Assembly: GCA_029100545.1 (NCBI GenBank)
Contig: JAQXPH010000010.1
Span: 1 to 61,601, forward strand
Length of the DNA: 61,601 nt
Direction: 5' to 3'
From: a bacterium
GTDB taxonomy: Bacteria; Bacillota_I; Bacilli_A; RF39; UBA660
The position numbers and the translations under genes are program-made. Below the pieces are notes generated by a model, which was not told the origin of the DNA, did no database searches, and saw only the letters and a list, made by a program, of their open reading frames with translations. Shown piece by piece: positions 7,839 to 16,603 of the stretch (the first letter of the stretch is position 1; each line of letters starts with the position of its first letter).

Positions 7839-7867
7839 AATATATCATAAAAATATTACTTTGTAAA
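7839..7867 (-). promoter_or_regulatory. promoter of the attenuated ASCH-deaminase operon
   Basis: TTTACA (7867-7862), a 17-nt spacer, then TATATT (7844-7839) on the minus strand. Transcription would begin near 7832 and cover the leader peptide and attenuator. It lies directly after the broken 3' end of the D,D-carboxypeptidase gene. Confidence 0.7.
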
Positions 7868-7918
7868 TTATACCAATATTTTATATATAATACTTTAAAA
7901 TATAAGTTTTATATGAAG

Positions 7919-8323
7919 CTATATTATTATTTCATCCTTTGAAAGATGCCACTGCTTTATTGATACTACCACATCATTTGCTGAAGCCATTGCTACACCT
8001 TTTAATAAATCTTTTACTTTATATTTATCTCCAGGATTTAAAAATATTTGACTTCCACCCATAGAAGAAGCTTCCTGACTAATTTCTACTATATCATCAT
8101 ATTTTATTACTCCTTCATCAATTTTTTCCATAATTAGTAGTAAACTCATTATTTTTGTCATAGAGGCCATTGCAAGTTTTTCATTTTCATTTTTTTTATA
8201 TAAAACTTTTCCAGTATTTTGATCTATTAATATTGCACTTTTCGCACTAATCTCCATTTCTGCAGCATTTACTGGAAGTAAAAATGAAAACATTAATAAA
8301 ATAATTAAAATTATTTTTTTCAT
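7919..8323 (-). pseudogene. truncated D-alanyl-D-alanine carboxypeptidase (DacF/PBP5-like)
   Basis: The product is about 134 residues. A signal peptide (1-21) is followed by the start of a penicillin-binding protein: the active-site SMTK motif at 54-57 and the SAN motif at 114-116 in ASAND. The family normally runs to about 380 residues and needs a KTG motif, which is absent; the frame ends 18 residues after SAN with an unrelated tail. The remaining sequence down to 7868 shows no continuation. The gene is very probably non-functional, cut where the attenuated cassette begins. I prefer the ATG at 8323 over the GTG at 8329 because of ribosome-site spacing. Confidence 0.75.
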
Positions 8324-8380
8324 AAACACCTACCTTATAGTAATTTTTATTACTATTTTTATAAAAAATGACTATTTTAT

Positions 8381-8408
8381 TTGAAATGATTACTTATTTT
8401 GATATAAT
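8381..8408 (+). promoter_or_regulatory. promoter of the GT-C-like gene
   Basis: TTGAAA (8381-8386), 16-nt spacer, TATAAT (8403-8408). The ribosome site AGGAAGG follows at 8415-8421, just before the GTG start. Confidence 0.7.
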
Positions 8409-8428
8409 TTTTATAGGAAGGTGAAAAC

Positions 8429-9988
8429 GTGTCAAAGAAAAAAGAAAAGAAAGAAATATATAAGTCTTCAAAATGGTTATTAGTTTTTTTAATTGCAATA
8501 TTATCTATAATGGTAGTAATTCGTAATAAAACACTTGATAATGATATATGGTATTTACTTTCTGAAGGAAGACATATTCTAAATAATGGTTTATATCATA
8601 TTGATCCACTATCAATGCATGAAGGATTAAATGTTGTAGTTCAAAATTGGCTTTCTGCTTCAGTATTATGGGTTATATATGACTTCTTCGGAGAAATGGG
8701 ATTACTTTTACTTATAGTACTTTGTAATATAGCAATATGTGTTTTATTATATAAAATATGTTATTTAATTAGTGAAGAAAATAAAATATTATCAACTATT
8801 ATAATGTTTATTTGTGATATGACTTTAATAACTCATTTTATAGTATCAAGACCTCAAATATTTAGTTATATTACATTACTTGGTCTTATTTATGCCTTAG
8901 AATTATATATTCATAAAAAAGATAAAAAATATTTAATTTGGATACCAATAATATCATTTATTCAAATTAATATGCATGCATCTTTATGGATAATGCTATT
9001 TCTATTTATATTATGTTATGTTATTGATTCATTTCATTGTAAAAATTTAAGATTACAAGGTTATGAAAAAAAACCACTTTTTATTGCTATTATTATCGCT
9101 ATTTTAGTAGGTTTTATAAATCCATATGGTTATAAAGCAATAACATTTATATTTGGAAGTTTTTTAGATAGTTATATGCGAATATTTATTAAAGAATTAC
9201 TTCCATTTAGTATTAATAATGATTTATGTAAACATATGGCAATAATAATATTAATTATTGGTCTTATTTATACATATTTTAGAGAAGGAAATGTAAAAGT
9301 AAGATATATTTGTTTATTTTGCGGAACAATGATACTAGGATTCATGGCAATTAAAGGATTTAGTAATTTTATATTAGTGGCCTTTTTCCCACTTGCATAT
9401 TTTTTCAAAGATATGGTTCCTAAAGATTTAAGAAATGTATTTTTACCAGTTCAAAAAATAATTAATATAATATTTATTAGTTTTGCTTGTTTAGTTATAA
9501 TTGGATTTGGCTATGTATATATTTCAAATAAAAACACAATTACTTTAAAACATAATGCACAAGGAGCTATTGATACGCTTTTAAAATATACTGATAAAGA
9601 AGATGCTACTGTATATTCATCATTTAATGATGGTGGTTATGTAGAGTTTAGAGGATTAAAAGCTTATATAGATCCTAGAGCAGAATATTATTTAAAGAAG
9701 AATAATGGCAAAGCAGATATTTTTAAAGAATTTTATGATTTACAACATGGTTCTTTAGATACTAAAGAATTTATTAAAAAATATAATTTTACACACTTGC
9801 TTGTCGCAGATACAGATTATTTATATAATAAAATAAATACTGAAACTGATAATTATTTTATACTTTATGATAATACTGAACTTGGTTATAGATTATATTG
9901 CAGAAATGATATGTTTAGTGATGAAGAAAGAAAAAAAGTAATAGATAGTTATAATAAAGTTATTGAAGAAGCTAAAAAGAATCAATAA
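8429..9988 (+). CDS. polytopic membrane protein of the GT-C glycosyltransferase type
   Basis: 519 residues with about ten membrane segments, starting at GTG 8429 behind AGGAAGG. After the first segment it has DNDIWYLLSEGRHILNNG, then IDPLS and VVQNWLSASVLW. This acidic first-loop pattern (D-x-D, GRxIL, DPxS, W) is typical of GT-C lipid-linked sugar transferases. The C-terminal soluble part includes YSSFNDGGYVEFRGLKAYID and a D-P-R-A-E motif, also seen in that group. It would act at the outer face of the membrane, using a polyprenyl-phosphate sugar. The acceptor is unknown. It is transcribed away from the surrounding minus-strand genes and ends in its own terminator. Confidence 0.65.
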   Translation: MSKKKEKKEIYKSSKWLLVFLIAILSIMVVIRNKTLDNDIWYLLSEGRHILNNGLYHIDPLSMHEGLNVVVQNWLSASVLWVIYDFFGEMGLLLLIVLCNIAICVLLYKICYLISEENKILSTIIMFICDMTLITHFIVSRPQIFSYITLLGLIYALELYIHKKDKKYLIWIPIISFIQINMHASLWIMLFLFILCYVIDSFHCKNLRLQGYEKKPLFIAIIIAILVGFINPYGYKAITFIFGSFLDSYMRIFIKELLPFSINNDLCKHMAIIILIIGLIYTYFREGNVKVRYICLFCGTMILGFMAIKGFSNFILVAFFPLAYFFKDMVPKDLRNVFLPVQKIINIIFISFACLVIIGFGYVYISNKNTITLKHNAQGAIDTLLKYTDKEDATVYSSFNDGGYVEFRGLKAYIDPRAEYYLKKNNGKADIFKEFYDLQHGSLDTKEFIKKYNFTHLLVADTDYLYNKINTETDNYFILYDNTELGYRLYCRNDMFSDEERKKVIDSYNKVIEEAKKNQ

Positions 9989-10018
9989 AAAAGGTTACAT
10001 TTAATTTAGTAGCCTTTT
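9989..10018 (+). terminator. terminator after the GT-C-like gene
   Basis: AAAAGGTTAC (9989-9998) pairs with GTAGCCTTTT (10009-10018) with one T-G wobble and is followed by ATTTTT. It can also serve the convergent ylxM transcript, since its minus-strand copy is preceded by A and followed by T residues. Confidence 0.75.
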
Positions 10019-10256
10019 ATTTTTGAATTTTTTTTAATAATTTATAATAGCCTATATTATTTTCATAATAATCTAATTTTTTTTCACTTTCATTTATTAT
10101 TTTACCAACATAACTTTTAGATACATTTTTTAAATTAGATATTTCACTTAAAGATAAATTTTCATTAAAATATAAATCTAATATATCTTGTTTTTTTTCT
10201 GTAAATAAACATTTATAAATATTAAAAAGTTCAATATAATATAAAAATTTTTCCAT
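10017..10256 (-). CDS. ylxM: YlxM/p13-family HTH protein associated with the signal recognition particle
   Basis: 79 residues, sigma-70 region 4-like helix-turn-helix: LSLSEISNLKNVSKSYVGK. YlxM homologues (about 110 residues) bind the SRP components and are encoded next to ffh or ftsY. Here it overlaps the ftsY stop by one base (TAATG), so it is translated with FtsY. The protein is somewhat short, and the C-terminal helix is trimmed. Confidence 0.8.
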   Translation of the reverse strand: MEKFLYYIELFNIYKCLFTEKKQDILDLYFNENLSLSEISNLKNVSKSYVGKIINESEKKLDYYENNIGYYKLLKKIQK

Positions 10257-11239
10257 TATAATAAATCCTTAAATAAACCATATATATAGTTTTCTATATC
10301 AAAGTTTTCTAAATCAGTCATTTTTTCTCCAAGACCAATAAATTTAACTGGTATTCCAACACTTTCTTTGATTGCAAGAACTATTCCCCCTTTAGCAGTA
10401 CTATCAAGTTTGGTAAGTACAATACCTGTTATATTAGTAATTTTTTTAAATTCAGTAGCTTGCATAATACCATTTTGACCAGTTGTTGCATCTATTACTA
10501 AAAGAGTTTCATGAGGTGCATTAGGTATTAATTTACCAATTACTCGATTAATTTTTTCAAGTTCAGCCATAAGATTTACTTTATTTTGAAGCCTTCCTGC
10601 AGTATCCACTAAAACAATATCATTATTTTTTTCAATTGCTTTAGATATTCCATCATATATTACACCTGCTGGATCAATATTCTCTTTTCCATAAAATGAA
10701 GTTCCAACTTTTTCAGACCAAATTTTAAGTTGTTCAGTTGCTCCAGCTCTAAATGTATCACCCGCAACCATCATAACACTTTTACCCATATTTTTAAATT
10801 TATATGCAAGTTTAGCAATAGTTGTTGTTTTACCAACACCATTTACTCCAACTACGAGAATAACGGTTGGACCATTTTCATTATAATTTATTTTATCTGT
10901 TAAATTTTCATTATTTACATAAATTATAAATAGTTCATCGACAATAACTTCATTTAAATATTTTGTATCACTAATATTTTCTTTCTTAACTCTTGCTCTT
11001 AATTTATCCATAAAATTAAAAACTGTGTTTACACCAATATCTGCAGAAATTAATATTTTTTCAAGTTCATCAAAATACTGTTCACTTACTTTATTATATT
11101 TAATACCAAGTAAACTTAATTTTGAAACAAATTCATTTCTAGTTTTTTCAAGTCCTTCATCATATTTTTTTACTTCTTCAGAAACATTTTTATCTTTATT
11201 TGAAGTAAATTTTTCTTTAATTTTGCTAAAAAATGACAT
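10256..11239 (-). CDS. ftsY: signal recognition particle receptor FtsY
   Basis: 327 residues, NG domain only, with a very short N-terminal A region. The P loop GVNGVGKTT is at 131-139, followed by GDTFRAGATEQL, DTAGRL and TKLDSTAKGG. FtsY is the membrane GTPase receptor that accepts SRP-ribosome complexes for co-translational membrane insertion. It overlaps yebC by one base upstream and ylxM by one base downstream, forming a yebC-ftsY-ylxM operon. Confidence 0.97.
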   Translation of the reverse strand: MSFFSKIKEKFTSNKDKNVSEEVKKYDEGLEKTRNEFVSKLSLLGIKYNKVSEQYFDELEKILISADIGVNTVFNFMDKLRARVKKENISDTKYLNEVIVDELFIIYVNNENLTDKINYNENGPTVILVVGVNGVGKTTTIAKLAYKFKNMGKSVMMVAGDTFRAGATEQLKIWSEKVGTSFYGKENIDPAGVIYDGISKAIEKNNDIVLVDTAGRLQNKVNLMAELEKINRVIGKLIPNAPHETLLVIDATTGQNGIMQATEFKKITNITGIVLTKLDSTAKGGIVLAIKESVGIPVKFIGLGEKMTDLENFDIENYIYGLFKDLL

Positions 11240-11955
11240 TATAACTCCACATTATGATAAATATTTGAAACATCTTCTACATCATTAAGCATTTTTAATA
11301 GAAGTTCAAATTTTTCTTTATCTTCACCTTCTAAAGTAACTTTTTCTTTTGCAAACATACCAACTTCATCATATAAATAATCTATATCTGGTATAATACT
11401 TTCAATGGCATCTTTTAATTTATTTTCATCTGTTGGATTTACAGAAATAGTAATAATACCATTTTCTTCTTCAAAATCAATTGGTTCAATATTATTTTCA
11501 ATTAATCTATCAAGTATTTCTTCACTATTGTCATATTTAAATGATACTACTCCAAGATAATCATAATTATATGCTACACTATTTTTAACTCCCAAACTTT
11601 TATGAATTTTATTAAATGCCGCTCTTACAAAACCAACTGTACGATTAACATTATCTGTTAAGCATTTAATTATTAAAGTTGATGCTCCAGGTCCAAATCC
11701 TTCATAAATTACTTCTTCGTATTCTTCTTGACCCATACCTTTTGCTTTATCAATAGCTCTATTAATTATATCTGTAGGAACTTCTTGTTTTTTTGCTTTT
11801 TCTATTATTCTTTTTAAAACAATATTAGAATCTGGATCAGGTGATCCTTTTTTAGCAGCTAAATAAATTTCTTTGGCAAATGTTGTATAAATTTTTCCTT
11901 TTGCTGCTCCAGTTTTTTGTATACTAGATTTTCTTACTTCATATGCTCTTCCCAT
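11239..11955 (-). CDS. yebC: YebC/PmpR/TACO1-family protein
   Basis: 238 residues. The N-terminus MGRAYEVRKSSIQKTGAAKG and the DPDSNIVLKRIIEKAKKQEVP stretch are diagnostic. Recent work on the family points to a role in translation at difficult sequences; older annotation calls it a transcription regulator. It starts behind AAGGATTAAT and heads the operon with ftsY and ylxM. Confidence 0.95.
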   Translation of the reverse strand: MGRAYEVRKSSIQKTGAAKGKIYTTFAKEIYLAAKKGSPDPDSNIVLKRIIEKAKKQEVPTDIINRAIDKAKGMGQEEYEEVIYEGFGPGASTLIIKCLTDNVNRTVGFVRAAFNKIHKSLGVKNSVAYNYDYLGVVSFKYDNSEEILDRLIENNIEPIDFEEENGIITISVNPTDENKLKDAIESIIPDIDYLYDEVGMFAKEKVTLEGEDKEKFELLLKMLNDVEDVSNIYHNVEL

Positions 11956-11978
11956 ATTAATCCTTCTTTCTTTAAAAA

Positions 11979-12007
11979 ATTATATTATCTACTTTTATTT
12001 TTTGCAA
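11979..12007 (-). promoter_or_regulatory. promoter of yebC-ftsY-ylxM
   Basis: TTGCAA (12007-12002), 17-nt spacer, TATAAT (11984-11979) on the minus strand, 23 nt before the yebC ATG. Confidence 0.7.
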
Positions 12008-12045
12008 GTAAACACTTTATATTATACCAAAAAGATATATAAAAA

Positions 12046-12078
12046 AAAACTAATTATGTTTTTCAATAATTAGTTTTC
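12046..12078 (-). terminator. terminator after the GtrA gene
   Basis: Minus-strand AAAACTAATTAT and ATAATTAGTTTT arms (12078-12067 and 12057-12046) form a 12-bp hairpin followed by a long T run. It overlaps the end of the gtrA coding region and closes the surface glycan locus. Confidence 0.8.
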
Positions 12079-12433
12079 TAGTTATAAAATTATATATCAT
12101 TACAATAACTGTTGCAAATAATTTTACAATCATAACATCAATATTCATTTTTATACTTCCAATATATATCAAAAGTTCATTAATACCTAGTCCAACTACA
12201 CTTAAAAGCACAAATATAATTACTTCTTTAGGTGTTTGTTTTTTGGCTTCAAATACCCATTTAATACTTGCAAAATAGTTAAATGTTAAAGATATTACAA
12301 ATGATATTGCTGCACTTATTAGTTCATTTAAACCTATTACTTTAGCAAGTAAAAATAAAATACTATAATCAATTAGAAATGCAGTGCCTCCAACAATACC
12401 AAATTTAAATAATTGTTTAATTAATTTTTTCAT
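12050..12433 (-). CDS. GtrA-family membrane protein
   Basis: 127 residues with four membrane helices. KQLFKFGIVGGTAFLIDYSI at the start and FNYFASIKWVF in the middle are typical of GtrA/DPMS_2. Such proteins help flip or present polyprenyl-phosphate sugars made by the partner transferase. Its start overlaps the stop of the adjacent GT2 gene by 4 nt (ATGA), matching that partnership. Last gene of the locus before a strong terminator. Confidence 0.9.
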   Translation of the reverse strand: MKKLIKQLFKFGIVGGTAFLIDYSILFLLAKVIGLNELISAAISFVISLTFNYFASIKWVFEAKKQTPKEVIIFVLLSVVGLGINELLIYIGSIKMNIDVMIVKLFATVIVMIYNFITRKLIIEKHN

Positions 12434-13338
12434 TTTTCTTCTTTCAATGTATTCATCATTATTTCATAAAGTTGTTTATGTTTTTTAGCGATTACTCCTA
12501 AAATAATACCACATGTATATAACATTAAAGAAATTAAAAATAACATTGCAAAAATAGTAAATCTAATGGTATGCATAGAAATATTTGACATTACAGGAAT
12601 TCCTAATATTAAACTAATAATTAATGATAAAGTGCCAAGAATACCAAAAAATGCCATTGGACGATATTCTTTAAATAAAGTTGCAATAGTTTTTAATACT
12701 TTAAAACCATCTTTATAAGTATTTAATTTTGATACACTACCTTCAGGTCGATCTTTATAATTAACTGGAACTTCTACTAAATGATAATTTTTATCAACAG
12801 CATGAATAGTCATTTCAGTTTCAATTTCAAATCCTTTAGAAAGCACTGGAAATCCTTTTACAAAATCATAACTAAATGCACGATATCCAGTCATTATATC
12901 TTTAACTTTATTATGAAATAATTTATTAATAAGTAGTCTTACTAATTTATTTCCTAAATTATGAAATGGTCTTTTATTTTCTGTAAAATATGTTGAAGAT
13001 AATCTATCTCCAATAACCATATCAGCTTTCTTTTCAAGTATTAAATCGCACATTTCTCTAGCATTTTCAGCAGGATATGTATCATCTCCATCAATCATAA
13101 TATAACACTGAGCATCAATATCTCTAAACATTGAACGTATTACATTACCTTTACCTTGTTTATATTCATAAACAACTTTAGCGCCAGCTTTTCTAGCAAT
13201 TTCATCAGTATGATCAGTTGAATTATTATCATACACATAAATTGTTGCTTCAGGAAGTGCTTTTTTATAATCTTTTACAACCTTAGCAACTGTTTTTGAT
13301 TCATTATAGCAAGGAATCAATACTGCAATTTTGTCCAT
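12430..13338 (-). CDS. GT2 polyprenyl-phosphate glycosyltransferase (DPM1-like)
   Basis: 302 residues. The N-terminal GT-A domain has VLIPCYNESKTV, DNNSTDHT and the DGDDTYP metal site; MTGYRAFS and KGFEIETEMTIHA fit the DPM1/DpgS group. Two C-terminal membrane helices (about 230-250 and 265-285) anchor it. It likely loads a sugar from a nucleotide donor onto undecaprenyl phosphate, and GtrA follows with a 4-nt overlap. GT-C enzymes such as the one at 20462-22384 could use that donor. Confidence 0.9.
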   Translation of the reverse strand: MDKIAVLIPCYNESKTVAKVVKDYKKALPEATIYVYDNNSTDHTDEIARKAGAKVVYEYKQGKGNVIRSMFRDIDAQCYIMIDGDDTYPAENAREMCDLILEKKADMVIGDRLSSTYFTENKRPFHNLGNKLVRLLINKLFHNKVKDIMTGYRAFSYDFVKGFPVLSKGFEIETEMTIHAVDKNYHLVEVPVNYKDRPEGSVSKLNTYKDGFKVLKTIATLFKEYRPMAFFGILGTLSLIISLILGIPVMSNISMHTIRFTIFAMLFLISLMLYTCGIILGVIAKKHKQLYEIMMNTLKEEK

Positions 13339-13359
13339 AAAACCTCATTTCTTATTTTT

Positions 13360-13388
13360 ATAATACCACATATTTATTAATATAGCAA
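13360..13388 (-). promoter_or_regulatory. promoter of the GT2-GtrA pair
   Basis: TTGCTA (13388-13383), 17-nt spacer, TATTAT (13365-13360) on the minus strand, after the terminator at 13412-13442. Confidence 0.55.
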
Positions 13389-13411
13389 AGATAATAATAT
13401 AATAGAAATAA

Positions 13412-13442
13412 AAAATACCAGAAATTAAAATCTGATATTTTT
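13412..13442 (-). terminator. terminator after the tagA-like gene
   Basis: Minus-strand AAATATCAGA and TCTGGTATTT arms with a short A/T loop, followed by TTTTTATTTC. Confidence 0.7.
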
Positions 13443-13461
13443 TTATTTAATAAAATAAATT

Positions 13462-14160
13462 TTATTTTTTAAACATAAATACAATATTATTTTTGATAAA
13501 TCTTCCTATTCTTTTAGGTTCACAAATAATTCTATATAACCATTCTAAATTTAACTTTATAAATATATGAGGAGCTCTTTTTTTACATCCACTTAATACA
13601 TCAAAAGTTCCACCTACTCCAATATATATACCTTTATCTACTTTATCTATATATTTATTAATAAATAATTCTTGATTAGGAACACCTAATGCAATCATAC
13701 ATATATCTGGTTTTTTATTAATTATTTCTTTCATTACTTTGTCTTTATTTTTAACATAACCATCTGAATATCCTAAAATATTTATATTAGGATAGTTACT
13801 TTTTATTTTTTCTATTAATTTAGATATAACTTCTTTTTTTGCCCCAAATAAATATAAAGAATTTTTATTTTTATTAGCTTCTTTTAAAAGAAATTCACTT
13901 ATATCTACTCCAGTTATTCTTTCTTTAATATCAATGTTATACTTTTTAGTTTTTTTTACAACTGATATCCCATCAGGAACTAAACTATTATTTTTGTTAA
14001 TAAGCATTTCTTTTATTTCATTGTTTTTTTCTGAATTCATTATTATTTCAGGATTAACAGTAATTATAAATTTTTTATCATTATTTTTTAATAATTTTCT
14101 TAAATAATTAAAATATTCTTCTTTACTTTTATTATAAATATTTTCAAATATTTCTTGCAT
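13462..14160 (-). CDS. tagA: WecG/TagA/CpsF-family glycosyltransferase (ManNAc transferase-like)
   Basis: 232 residues from the ATG at 14160 (site AAAGGA 8-9 nt upstream); the frame also extends upstream into the preceding gene, but that region lacks a site. Family landmarks: LVPDGISVVKK, ITGVDISEFLL, ALGVPNQELFINK, GVGGTFDVLSG and the C-terminal LEWLYRIICEPKRIGR. TagA adds ManNAc to GlcNAc-PP-undecaprenyl to finish the wall teichoic acid linkage unit. A UDP-GlcNAc 2-epimerase (wecB) and TagO homologue are in this locus, so a GlcNAc-ManNAc primer is a good prediction. Confidence 0.9.
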   Translation of the reverse strand: MQEIFENIYNKSKEEYFNYLRKLLKNNDKKFIITVNPEIIMNSEKNNEIKEMLINKNNSLVPDGISVVKKTKKYNIDIKERITGVDISEFLLKEANKNKNSLYLFGAKKEVISKLIEKIKSNYPNINILGYSDGYVKNKDKVMKEIINKKPDICMIALGVPNQELFINKYIDKVDKGIYIGVGGTFDVLSGCKKRAPHIFIKLNLEWLYRIICEPKRIGRFIKNNIVFMFKK

Positions 14161-14161
14161 A

Positions 14162-15430
14162 TTATTCATCCTTTTTAATATAATCAATTATTACTTTAGC
14201 TTTATTACTCCAATCATTTTCTTTAGCTTCTTTTTTTAATAATTCAATATATTTTTTATCATTTCTTTTTCCATAAGCAATATCAATTTTTTTAATAAAA
14301 TCTTCATGATTTTTACCTATTAATACAGATTTATATTTACGACATTCTATCATATCTGTAGTAATAATTGGCTTTCCTAACGCCATATATTCAAAAAGTT
14401 TTACAGGACTAGTTGATGCAGTAATATCATTTAAAACAAAAGGAATCATCATTACATCCACTTTACTTGCATAATTTTTTAATATTTTATAATCTCTTGG
14501 TCCAAAAAAATAAACATTTTTTAATTTATCTATTTCAGATTTATCAAAACTATCATCATATTTAATTCCAAATAAAATAATATTATATTTATCTAAATCA
14601 TTAATTTTTTTTATTAAATCATAATCAAACCAAGATGCTAATGCACCATAATAACAAATACATGGTTTATTTAAACATTTTTTAAATTCTTTTTCTAATT
14701 TAAAGTTCTTATCAATTTGTTGAAAAAATTCATAATCAACGCCATTTGATGAAAAAATTAAATTATCTTTTCCTCTTTTATTAATTACATCTTCTTTCAA
14801 ATTATCAGCAGTTACTACAACATAAATATTTTCTTTATGATTCATTACATATTCATATTTATCAGATATATTTTTAGGAAGATCTTTAGTACCAGAAAGT
14901 ACTGGAGAAATATGATCAATATATTCATATATAAATTTATATCCATTATTTAAATACCATTCAATATTTTGAATAGATAATTTCCAATCAGTTGAATAAA
15001 GTTGAATATATTTTGGCTTATTAATATTACTTAAACATTTTGTTAATATTTTGTTTAATGCTTTATTATTATAATTAAATAAATATAAATTATCACTATA
15101 ATTTTTATATATTTTAACTTTATCAGTCATTGTAGTAACTTCATAAAAAACTAAGCATTTGTTTTTACTTAAATTATTAGCAATATGTTGAGGTCTTTGG
15201 AATAAAGGAACATTATAACCAAAACTACTACGCCATAAAATGATTCTTTCATAATTATTATTTAATAAAATATCATTTATTTCTCTTTCATATTTACCTT
15301 TATTAAATATTGTTTTAAAACTTATTTTATCTAAATAATTTGCAATTATATATGCTTTTAATTTTTTACAAAATCCTTTAAAACCATATTTTTTATACAC
15401 ATTAATTAATTTTGATATTTTCTCTTTCAT
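14162..15430 (-). CDS. GT4-type glycosyltransferase (intact copy of a duplicated gene)
   Basis: 422 residues from the ATG at 15430. The C-terminal GT-B half has ICYYGALASWFD, VMMIPFVLNDITASTSPVK and LFEYMALGKPIITT (the E-x7-E-like donor site). The N-terminal half has RSSFGYNVPLFQRPQHIANN. Sugar specificity unknown. A degenerate second copy lies at 16604-17219 on the other side of wecB. A -10 TATAAT at 15457-15452 lies 22 nt before the start. Confidence 0.85.
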   Translation of the reverse strand: MKEKISKLINVYKKYGFKGFCKKLKAYIIANYLDKISFKTIFNKGKYEREINDILLNNNYERIILWRSSFGYNVPLFQRPQHIANNLSKNKCLVFYEVTTMTDKVKIYKNYSDNLYLFNYNNKALNKILTKCLSNINKPKYIQLYSTDWKLSIQNIEWYLNNGYKFIYEYIDHISPVLSGTKDLPKNISDKYEYVMNHKENIYVVVTADNLKEDVINKRGKDNLIFSSNGVDYEFFQQIDKNFKLEKEFKKCLNKPCICYYGALASWFDYDLIKKINDLDKYNIILFGIKYDDSFDKSEIDKLKNVYFFGPRDYKILKNYASKVDVMMIPFVLNDITASTSPVKLFEYMALGKPIITTDMIECRKYKSVLIGKNHEDFIKKIDIAYGKRNDKKYIELLKKEAKENDWSNKAKVIIDYIKKDE

Positions 15431-15490
15431 TATTACCAACTTTCTAAAGTTATTATACCATTATATTAAAAAAAATAGAAATTTTATATT

Positions 15491-16603
15491 CTACTTTTTA
15501 AATTTTTCAATTATTGCATCAACAATATACTTACTAGCATGTCCATCTCCATATGGATTTGACGATTTACTCATTTTTTCATATTCTTCTTTATCAGTTA
15601 ATAATTTTTTTGTTTCTTCATATATTACATTTTCATCAGTTCCAACTAGTTTTAATGTTCCAGCTTCTATACCTTCAGGTCTTTCAGTAGTATCTCTTAA
15701 AACTAATACTGGTTTTCCTAAACTTGGTGCCTCTTCTTGAATTCCACCACTATCTGTTAAAATAATATAACTTTTATTTTGGAAATTATGAAAATCAAAT
15801 ACTTCAAGTGGTTCAATAAGTTTTACTCTATCACAATCCTTAAATACTTCATTTGCAACACTTCTAACTTTAGGATTTAAATGAATTGGATATATTACTT
15901 TTACATCACTAAATTCATCAACTATTCTTTTAATTGCATTAAATATATGTCTCATTGGTTCTCCCAAATTTTCTCTCCTATGAGCAGTTAAAAGAATCAT
16001 TCTTTCATTACTTTTTATCCAATCAAGTTCTGGATGTTGATAATTCTCATCAACAGTCGTAGCCATTGCATCAATTGCAGTATTTCCAGTTACATATATT
16101 TTTTCTTCTTCAATATTTTCTTTTAATAAATTTGCTTTACTAATATTAGTTGGAGCAAAATACATATCAGTCATACAATCAACCATTTGACGATTCATTT
16201 CTTCTGGAAATGGTGAATACTTATCATTTGTTCTAAGTCCAGCTTCAACATGTCCAATAGCAACTTGATTATAAAAAGCAGCAAGTGCTCCAGCAAATGT
16301 TGTTGTTGTATCACCATGAACTAAAACTATATCAGGTTTAACTTCTTTAATTATTCCTTCAATACCAGTTAGAGCTCTAGTTGTTATATCACCAAGTGTT
16401 TGACCATCTTTCATAATATTTAAATCATAATCTGGTTTAATTTTAAATGTTTCTAAAACTTGATCAAGCATTTGTCTATGTTGTGCAGTAACACAAACAA
16501 TACTTTCTATTTCATTTCTTTTTTCTAATTCTTTAACAAGTGGAGCCATTTTTATAGCTTCAGGTCTTGTTCCAAATATACTCATTACTTTAATTTTTGA
16601 CAT
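15491..16603 (-). CDS. wecB: UDP-N-acetylglucosamine 2-epimerase
   Basis: 370 residues from the ATG at 16603, behind AGGAG with 7 nt spacing. The frame is open 27 codons further upstream, but that part encodes the tail of the glycosyltransferase pseudogene. Family motifs: FGTRPEAIKMAPLVKEL, VHGDTTTTFAG, GHVEAGLRT, PEEMNRQ, TAHRRENLG and TDSGGIQEEAPSLGKPV. It makes UDP-ManNAc from UDP-GlcNAc, the donor for the TagA-type enzyme encoded just downstream. Confidence 0.97.
   Translation of the reverse strand: MSKIKVMSIFGTRPEAIKMAPLVKELEKRNEIESIVCVTAQHRQMLDQVLETFKIKPDYDLNIMKDGQTLGDITTRALTGIEGIIKEVKPDIVLVHGDTTTTFAGALAAFYNQVAIGHVEAGLRTNDKYSPFPEEMNRQMVDCMTDMYFAPTNISKANLLKENIEEEKIYVTGNTAIDAMATTVDENYQHPELDWIKSNERMILLTAHRRENLGEPMRHIFNAIKRIVDEFSDVKVIYPIHLNPKVRSVANEVFKDCDRVKLIEPLEVFDFHNFQNKSYIILTDSGGIQEEAPSLGKPVLVLRDTTERPEGIEAGTLKLVGTDENVIYEETKKLLTDKEEYEKMSKSSNPYGDGHASKYIVDAIIEKFKK

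Noticed and set aside
15476..15493. TAGAA/TTCTA hairpin as terminator of wecB
   Set aside because: Five base pairs, all A/T rich, too weak to claim despite the following T run.
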